Origin: Chryseobacterium gleum
GTDB taxonomy: Bacteria > Bacteroidota > Bacteroidia > Flavobacteriales_D > Sanyastnellaceae
Direction of reading: 5' to 3'
NCBI GenBank assembly: GCA_945883885.1
Contig: CAMCYM010000007.1
Span: 1-17,532, forward strand
Length of the DNA stretch: 17,532 nt
A program made the position numbers and the translations under genes. Below the pieces are notes generated by a model. The model saw only the letters and a program-made list of their open reading frames with translations. It did no database searches and was not told the origin of the DNA. This document shows, one piece after another, positions 13,222-17,532 of the stretch; position 1 is the stretch's first letter, and each line of letters begins with the position of its first letter.

Positions 13222-14090
13222 AGCACGTTGAGAACCTGTTCTTTGATTTTTTCGAGCTCGTCCTTCATGCGGACCACCCTGCGCTGGATTTCGGCGTCGT
13301 TCGCCTTCGAACCGAGGGTATTGATTTCCCGGCCGATTTCTTGGGCGATGAAGCCGAGGGGTTTGCCGGCCTCGCCCCCCGCATCGAGGGTTTCGAGGAA
13401 GTAGGCGCAGTGGGCGTGCAGCCGGACCCGCTCCTCGCTGACGTCCATCTTCTCGAGGTAGAACAGCACTTCTTGTTCGAAGCGGTTTTCGTCGATGCGG
13501 GAGCGGTCGATGGCTTCTTCGAGGTTCGTGCGGATGCGGGTGAGGATGCGGGCATGGCGTGCGGCCAGCAGCGCATCGAGGTCCGCTTCGAGTGCGGAGA
13601 TGGCCGCGATGTGGCTGCGGAGGTCCCGGTCGAGTACGGCGCCTTCCTGCAGGCGGAAGGCATCGAAAGCCGCAAGGGCGTTGGTCAACAGGGCAGTAAC
13701 GGCCTGCCACTCGTTTTCTGTCGCGGCTTCGCGGGGCGTGGAGACCGCATCGGGGAGGCGCAATACCGTCGCGAGAAGGCCGTCGGTGGGCAAGTTCCGG
13801 TCAGCGGCGATGGCGGTGAGTCGGTCGAGGTAGGCCTCGATGACCGGTCGGTTCACGTCGGCCCGCAGGTCGCCCGCTTCGGCCTCGAAGGTCAGCGCGA
13901 GATCCGATTTGCCACGCAGGATGGAACCGGAGCACAGCCGGCGCAGTTCGACTTCGCGGTCGCGGAATGCGGAGGGCGTGCGGACGCCGAGGTCGAGTTG
14001 CTTTCCGTTGAGGGAGCGTATTTCGACCGTGAGCAGGCGGTCCCCGACGGGTCCGGAGGCTTTGCCGAAGCCGGTCATGGAGCGGATCAT
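13218..14090 (-). CDS. yicC: YicC/YloC family endoribonuclease
   Basis: A 290-residue YicC-family protein. Members have been described as endoribonucleases acting in RNA turnover. The N-terminus MIRSMTGFGKA is the family hallmark. The YicC_N region covers about 1-155, and the C-terminal DUF1732-type region contains RLHAHCAYFLETL, GKPLGFIAQEIGREINTLGSKA and the terminal KEQVLNVL. ATG 14090 is chosen from homology and because it follows a TATCTTCG element by exactly four bases; the frame extends to 14225 but would read through that promoter. It is the first gene of the yicC-gmk-nadD unit, divergent from the polyprenyl synthase gene. Confidence 0.94.
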   Translation of the reverse strand: MIRSMTGFGKASGPVGDRLLTVEIRSLNGKQLDLGVRTPSAFRDREVELRRLCSGSILRGKSDLALTFEAEAGDLRADVNRPVIEAYLDRLTAIAADRNLPTDGLLATVLRLPDAVSTPREAATENEWQAVTALLTNALAAFDAFRLQEGAVLDRDLRSHIAAISALEADLDALLAARHARILTRIRTNLEEAIDRSRIDENRFEQEVLFYLEKMDVSEERVRLHAHCAYFLETLDAGGEAGKPLGFIAQEIGREINTLGSKANDAEIQRRVVRMKDELEKIKEQVLNVL

Positions 14091-14094
14091 GCTG

Positions 14095-14102
14095 CGAAGA
14101 TA
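14095..14102 (-). promoter_or_regulatory. -7-like element, apparently leaderless, for yicC
   Basis: The minus strand reads TATCTTCG, one base from TAnnTTTG, then four bases, then the ATG at 14090. It lies 26 bases from the divergent -7 element of the polyprenyl synthase gene. Confidence 0.4.
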
Positions 14103-14128
14103 GGCGGGACGCGCGGCGGCTTCGGGCG

Positions 14129-14136
14129 TACATTTG
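14129..14136 (+). promoter_or_regulatory. -7 promoter element of the polyprenyl synthase gene
   Basis: TACATTTG, a perfect -7 match, ends six bases before the ATG at 14143. Transcription would start within a few bases of the ATG, giving a leaderless or nearly leaderless mRNA. It also rules out the in-frame TTG at 14134 as a start, because that codon lies inside the element. Confidence 0.5.
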
Positions 14137-14142
14137 GCCCCC

Positions 14143-15153
14143 ATGGCGCGCATCGACCGCATACAGGCTCCAGTGGCCGCGGAAATGCAGGCTTTCCAGA
14201 AGCATTTTCGGGAAGCCATGCGCACAGATGTGCCTCTGCTTGATCACATTACGCGGTACATCATCCGGCGCAATGGCAAGCAAATGCGGCCCCTGTTTGT
14301 CTTCCTCACCGCGCGGCTGGTGGCCGAATCCCGCGGGGAACCGGCGGCGTGGGAGCCCGGTCGGCGCACGTTCGTAGCGGCCTCGCTCATCGAGTTGCTC
14401 CATACCGCGACGCTCGTCCACGACGATGTGGTGGACGACAGTCCGATGCGCCGCGGTTTTTTCAGCATCCAGGCGCTTTGGCGGAAGAAAATCGCGGTGC
14501 TCGTCGGCGATTACCTGCTGTCCCGCGGCCTGCTGATGAGCGTGGACGAAGACACGTGGGACCTGCTGAAAATCACTTCGGAAGCCGTCCGGCTCATGAG
14601 CGAAGGGGAGCTGCTCCAAATCGAAAAAGCCCGCCGGCTCGACATCACGGAGGAGGTGTACACCGAAGTCATCCGCCGGAAGACCGCGTCGTTGATCGCG
14701 GCCTGTTGCGCGTGCGGGGCGGCCAGCGTCGGAGTGGCGGGTGCGAACGGGCCGGAGGTGGGCGCGTTGCGGGCGTTTGGCGAGGCCACGGGCCTCGCTT
14801 TCCAAATCAAAGACGACCTCCTCGACCTCGGCGATGGCACCCTCACCGGCAAGCCCAGCGGCGTGGACATCAAGGAGCGCAAAATGACCCTGCCGCTCAT
14901 CCACGCGCTGCAATGCTGCTCGGCATCCGACCGCCGCCGCGTCATCCGCCTCGTGAAGCACCACCACGACGAACCGTCCGCGGTAGAAGAGGTCATGGCG
15001 TTCATCCTCGATGGCCCTGGGGTGCCGTATGCGCGGCAGCGGATGCAGGCCCACCGCGATGAGGCGGTAGCCCTGCTGGCTGCGTTCCCGGAAGGGGCGA
15101 CGCGGGAGGCGCTGGTGGGGTTGGTGGACTATACAATTGCACGAGAGAAATGA
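14143..15153 (+). CDS. All-trans polyprenyl diphosphate synthase
   Basis: A 336-residue trans-prenyltransferase that condenses isopentenyl diphosphate onto an allylic primer. Both Asp-rich motifs are intact: the first, HDDVVDDSPMRRG (D94, D95, D98), and the second, FQIKDDLLDLG (D224, D225, D228). GKQMRP (45-50) binds isopentenyl diphosphate. Small residues (T88, A89, T90) rather than aromatics precede the first motif, which suggests a long-chain product. The enzyme is therefore probably IspB-like, making a menaquinone side-chain precursor, but the chain length cannot be read from sequence. ATG 14143 is chosen over the TTG at 14134. Its stop overlaps the next gene's ATG by four bases (ATGA), implying co-translation with the MORN lipoprotein. 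Confidence 0.93.
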   Translation: MARIDRIQAPVAAEMQAFQKHFREAMRTDVPLLDHITRYIIRRNGKQMRPLFVFLTARLVAESRGEPAAWEPGRRTFVAASLIELLHTATLVHDDVVDDSPMRRGFFSIQALWRKKIAVLVGDYLLSRGLLMSVDEDTWDLLKITSEAVRLMSEGELLQIEKARRLDITEEVYTEVIRRKTASLIAACCACGAASVGVAGANGPEVGALRAFGEATGLAFQIKDDLLDLGDGTLTGKPSGVDIKERKMTLPLIHALQCCSASDRRRVIRLVKHHHDEPSAVEEVMAFILDGPGVPYARQRMQAHRDEAVALLAAFPEGATREALVGLVDYTIAREK

Positions 15154-15593
15154 GAAAGAGATTGAGTTGGAGTTGGAGTTGGAGTTTGAGTTTGGGGTTG
15201 TTGGTGGTGGGGTGTGCGCGGGAGCGGGAGGTCGTGGAGGTGACCTGGCCGGATGGCTCGCCGCGGACGGCGTACGTCGTGCTGGAGGGCGATACAGTGG
15301 GCTTTCGGGCGTGGCACGAGAATGGCCAACTCGACCGGGAGGGGGGGCTGAAGGACGGCCAGCGCGACGGGAAGTGGCAGGCCTTCTACGACGACGGAAC
15401 GCCTTGGGCCGAGCACGAGTACGCCGCAGGGGTCCAAATCGGAGCCTACCGCACGTGGTACCCGAACGGCACCCCGAACATCGAAGGCCAATACGACGCC
15501 ACTGGCAAGCCGACAGGCGAGTGGCAGTTCTACGACCCCCAAGGCCGCGTCGCCCAGCGCATGCCGGCGGACTCGCTGCCGGACGGTTTTTGA
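15150..15593 (+). CDS. Small MORN-repeat lipoprotein
   Basis: A 147-residue predicted lipoprotein. The signal peptide contains an odd (Ser-Trp)3(Ser-Leu)2 stretch (residues 6-15) and ends in lipobox VVGC (C22). The mature part has about three MORN_2-type repeats with the (H/Y)ENGQLxxEGxxKDGxxDGxWxxFYDDG pattern, seen around 53-80, 81-105 and 106-130. Such repeats are frequent in Bacteroidota secreted proteins and in YwqK-like proteins; their binding partners are mostly unknown. The ATG overlaps the stop of the polyprenyl synthase gene (ATGA). A TACAATTG at 15132-15139 is a weak possible promoter of its own. The DNA encoding the signal peptide is a hexanucleotide repeat unlike the GC-rich surroundings. 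The specific function is unknown. Confidence 0.85.
   Translation: MRKRLSWSWSWSLSLGLLVVGCAREREVVEVTWPDGSPRTAYVVLEGDTVGFRAWHENGQLDREGGLKDGQRDGKWQAFYDDGTPWAEHEYAAGVQIGAYRTWYPNGTPNIEGQYDATGKPTGEWQFYDPQGRVAQRMPADSLPDGF
15165..15194 (+). repeat. Hexanucleotide tandem repeat inside a signal peptide
   Basis: Three AGTTGG units are followed by two AGTTTG units, in frame with the MORN lipoprotein, encoding Ser-Trp three times and then Ser-Leu twice. TTG precedes the array and a degenerate GGGTTG follows it. Gain or loss of a unit would change the signal-peptide core by two residues without shifting frame. Confidence 0.85.
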
Positions 15594-15649
15594 CAGCGGC
15601 CGGTGGATAGCCCGGTTCGCGGCGCACGGGAGGTGCCGGGCGGAGCGGG

Positions 15650-15657
15650 TACCTTGG
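15650..15657 (+). promoter_or_regulatory. -7-like element, apparently leaderless, for the glucosaminidase gene
   Basis: TACCTTGG, one base from TAnnTTTG, is followed by four bases and the ATG at 15662. The preceding 56 bases (15594-15649) hold no other feature that I can see. Confidence 0.35.
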
Positions 15658-15661
15658 GCAC

Positions 15662-16642
15662 ATGGGGCATTTCGTGCGGAGATTCGCGTTCGTGGCGTGC
15701 GTGGTTTGGGGCGCCACCGGCTTCGGGGCCGGCCTCGGCCCGACGGATCCTCCTGCCCGTCCGGCCACGCCGGAATCCTACGTGGCCCAGTGGAAGGACG
15801 AAGCCGTGCGCCAAATGCATGCCCACGGCATTCCCGCCTCCATCACCCTCGCGCAGGGCATCCTCGAAAGCGGAAGCGGCGGCAGCGAACTCGCGCGCAA
15901 GGCGAACAACCACTTCGGCATCAAGTGCCACAGCGATTGGACCGGCGCGCGGGTGTACCACGACGACGACTCGGCGGGCGAGTGCTTCCGGTCGTATCGC
16001 GATGCGGCGGAGAGCTTTGACGACCACAGTGCGTTCCTGAAAAAGCAGCGGTATGCGGGCCTTTTTCAGCTTGAATTGACGGATTACCACGGTTGGGCGC
16101 AAGGGCTCAAGGCAGCGGGCTATGCCACAGACCCGAAGTATGCGGACCGGCTGATCGGCCTCATTGAGCAGCACGGACTTGCGGCGTACGACCGTGCTCC
16201 CGGGCGGCCGGAGGAGGCGGTGGCGAAAGCGGCTGCGGGACGTGCGGTGTGGTGGACGGGGAACCGGGTGCGGTTCGTGGAGGCCCAGGCGGGGGACACG
16301 TACGGCACTATGGCCCGCGAGCTTGACGTGATGCCGTGGCAGTTGTACCGCTACAACGGGGTCGCACGCGGTGCGGCGGACTACGTTCCGGCGGTGGGCG
16401 AACGGGTCTATGTCGAGCCGCTGCGGCGGCGCGGGGATGCGGACTGGCACGTGGTGCAGGCGGGAGAGGACCTGCGCGATGTGGGGCGGGCCCACGGGGT
16501 GTCTGCGGGGAGTTTGGCGCGGATGAACCGGATTTCAGAGGAGGCCGTGCTGCAGCCGGGACAGCGGTTGTCGCTGCGGTGGAAGGTGAATCGGGAGGGC
16601 ACGTTGCCGGTGGTGGCGCGCGCACTCGGCGGCCAGAACTGA
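15662..16642 (+). CDS. Secreted glucosaminidase (GH73 type) with two LysM domains
   Basis: A 326-residue predicted peptidoglycan hydrolase. An N-terminal hydrophobic segment (about 8-25) looks like a Sec signal peptide. Residues about 38-178 form a FlgJ-like N-acetylglucosaminidase domain with ITLAQGILESGSG (catalytic Glu E69), NNHFGIKCH (about 82-90) and YHGWAQGLKAAGYATDPKYA (142-161). Two LysM cell-wall-binding domains follow: about 204-251 (FVEAQAGDTYGTMAREL) and about 262-306 (WHVVQAGEDLRDVGRAHGV). This order is common in Bacteroidota. It should cleave the GlcNAc-MurNAc glycan backbone, probably in cell division or wall remodelling. It appears to be transcribed alone. ATG 15662 is supported by the signal peptide and the -7 element four bases upstream. 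Confidence 0.92.
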   Translation: MGHFVRRFAFVACVVWGATGFGAGLGPTDPPARPATPESYVAQWKDEAVRQMHAHGIPASITLAQGILESGSGGSELARKANNHFGIKCHSDWTGARVYHDDDSAGECFRSYRDAAESFDDHSAFLKKQRYAGLFQLELTDYHGWAQGLKAAGYATDPKYADRLIGLIEQHGLAAYDRAPGRPEEAVAKAAAGRAVWWTGNRVRFVEAQAGDTYGTMARELDVMPWQLYRYNGVARGAADYVPAVGERVYVEPLRRRGDADWHVVQAGEDLRDVGRAHGVSAGSLARMNRISEEAVLQPGQRLSLRWKVNREGTLPVVARALGGQN

Positions 16643-16673
16643 CGCGGCACAGGAATCCGCGGCCCTTTCGCCC

Positions 16674-16681
16674 TAATTTCG
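16674..16681 (+). promoter_or_regulatory. -7-like element for homogentisate dioxygenase
   Basis: TAATTTCG, one base from TAnnTTTG, lies 18 bases before the ATG at 16700, giving a predicted leader of about 14 nt. No -33 TTG is evident. Confidence 0.35.
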
Positions 16682-16699
16682 CAGGAAAACCGCGTCCGG

Positions 16700-17532
16700 A
16701 TGCCCTTTTACCAGCGCCTCGGCCACGTGCCCCACAAGCGGCACACCCAGTTCCGCAAGCCCGACGGTTCGCTGCATTACGAGCAGCTCTTCGGCACCGT
16801 CGGCTTCGTGGGGATGAGTTCGTTGCTGTACCACCTGCACCGGCCCACGATGGTCCGGTCGGTGGCGGCCCCGGTCGATGTGCGTCCGGTGGCTGCGGTC
16901 GAGCACAACCTGCACAGCCGCAAACTCGAGGGATTTCGGTGTGCGCCCGGCGGCGATGGGGTCAACGGGCGGACGCCCATCCTGTTCAATTCCGATGTGG
17001 TGCTATCGCTGGCGGCGCCGAACAGTCCGATGCCGGAAGGCCAGTTTTACAAGAACGCTGACTGCGACGAAGTCCTTTTTGTACACGAGGGTTCGGGGAC
17101 GCTGGCGACGATGCTGGGCCGCATCCCCTTCCGCCCCGGGGATTACCTCGTGATTCCACGGGGGTTGATCTACCGGATCCACTTTGACGGGGCGGAGAAT
17201 CGGTTGCTCGTGATTGAATCGCACCACCCGGTGTACACGCCGAAGCGGTACCGGAACCATTTCGGCCAGTTGCTCGAGCACAGTCCGTATTGCGAACGGG
17301 ACATGCGGCCGCCGGTGGAACTCGAGACGCACGACGCCCTCGGCGAGTTCACGGTACGTGTCAAAAAGGAGGGCCATGTGCACGACATCGTGTACGCCTC
17401 GCACCCGTTCGACGTGGTGGGCTGGGACGGATACCACTTCCCGTATGCATTCTCGATCCATGATTTCGAGCCGATTACGGGTAGAGTGCACCAGCCGCCG
17501 CCGGTGCACCAAACCTTTGAAACGGACGGCTT
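16700..17532 (+). CDS. hmgA: Homogentisate 1,2-dioxygenase, 3'-truncated by the window edge
   Basis: The frame is open from ATG 16700 to the window end with no stop, giving 277 complete codons plus two bases. It begins MPFYQRLGHVPHKRHTQFRK and continues with DGSLHYEQLFGT, GMSSLLYHLHRPT, FYKNADCDEVLFVHEGSG, RPGDYLVIPRG and GWDGYHFPYAFSIHDFEPITG, all typical of this family. The enzyme opens the homogentisate ring to maleylacetoacetate with Fe(II) and O2 in tyrosine/phenylalanine catabolism. The segment seen is mostly the N-terminal cupin-like part. The iron-ligand His/Glu/His region of the C-terminal part lies beyond the window, so catalytic completeness cannot be judged. I found no other tyrosine-pathway gene here. 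Confidence 0.95.
   Translation, partial: MPFYQRLGHVPHKRHTQFRKPDGSLHYEQLFGTVGFVGMSSLLYHLHRPTMVRSVAAPVDVRPVAAVEHNLHSRKLEGFRCAPGGDGVNGRTPILFNSDVVLSLAAPNSPMPEGQFYKNADCDEVLFVHEGSGTLATMLGRIPFRPGDYLVIPRGLIYRIHFDGAENRLLVIESHHPVYTPKRYRNHFGQLLEHSPYCERDMRPPVELETHDALGEFTVRVKKEGHVHDIVYASHPFDVVGWDGYHFPYAFSIHDFEPITGRVHQPPPVHQTFETDG

Noticed and set aside
14134..14142. TTG start for the polyprenyl synthase
   Set aside because: The TTG is part of the TACATTTG promoter element and would precede any plausible transcription start. ATG 14143 gives the same protein minus three residues.
13801..15768. A 655-codon open frame on the minus strand
   Set aside because: It lies across the reverse strand of the polyprenyl synthase and MORN genes and runs into yicC in another frame. 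Its product is Arg/Pro/His-rich low-complexity sequence with no domain, typical of a GC-rich antisense shadow.
1..17532. Mobile element, phage, toxin-antitoxin or defence island
   Set aside because: I found no transposase, integrase, terminal repeats, target duplications or known defence domains. The MORN protein resembles YwqK-like repeats but has a lipobox and no toxin partner.

Overview
The window is 17.5 kb of GC-rich, gene-dense bacterial chromosome carrying core housekeeping genes. I see no phage, insertion sequence, CRISPR array or integrative element. The organism is most likely a GC-rich member of Bacteroidota, probably Flavobacteriales-like. The reasons are TAnnTTTG-type -7 promoter elements in front of several genes, a yicC-gmk-nadD cluster, an RprX/RprY-like two-component pair, a DnaG primase without an intact zinc finger (a trait I recall from flavobacterial primases), and few clear Shine-Dalgarno sequences. 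Placement below phylum level is inference.

Layout. 20-90 (-): tRNA-Gln. 172-1620 (+): a 2-aminomuconic-semialdehyde-type aldehyde dehydrogenase. 1622-1732 (-): a candidate 36-residue small protein filling the next gap. 1826-2809 (+): an OmpA-domain coiled-coil lipoprotein, tail to tail with a repeat-rich Cys/Asp lipoprotein (2821-3792, -). 3858-5600 (+): recJ, tail to tail with dnaG (5602-7575, -). 7790-9835 (+): histidine kinase and response regulator. 9915-12029 (+): prs-rplY-pth. 12014-14090 (-): yicC-gmk-nadD, two of whose junctions are ATGA overlaps. 14143-15593 (+): a polyprenyl diphosphate synthase overlapping a small MORN-repeat lipoprotein. 15662-16642 (+): a glucosaminidase with two LysM domains. 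16700-end (+): the start of homogentisate 1,2-dioxygenase, cut by the window edge. No gene-free stretch exceeds about 300 bases. The largest gaps are about 200 bases, at 1621-1825 and 7576-7789.

How the genes fit together. Most serve information processing (RecJ, DnaG, Pth, L25, YicC, tRNA-Gln), nucleotide and cofactor supply (Prs makes PRPP, Gmk makes GDP, NadD makes the NAD precursor), and the envelope (lipoproteins, glucosaminidase, polyprenyl carrier or quinone tail). Genes for tryptophan/kynurenine-type and tyrosine catabolism lie at opposite ends of the window.

The most unusual pattern is in the promoters. Six start codons lie exactly four bases after a TAnnTTTG-like element: ALDH, the candidate small ORF, dnaG, the histidine kinase, yicC and the glucosaminidase. 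This suggests leaderless transcription beginning at the start codon. It also exposes the small gene at 1622-1732, whose promoter is the best match in the window. I found no large undescribed multi-gene system.
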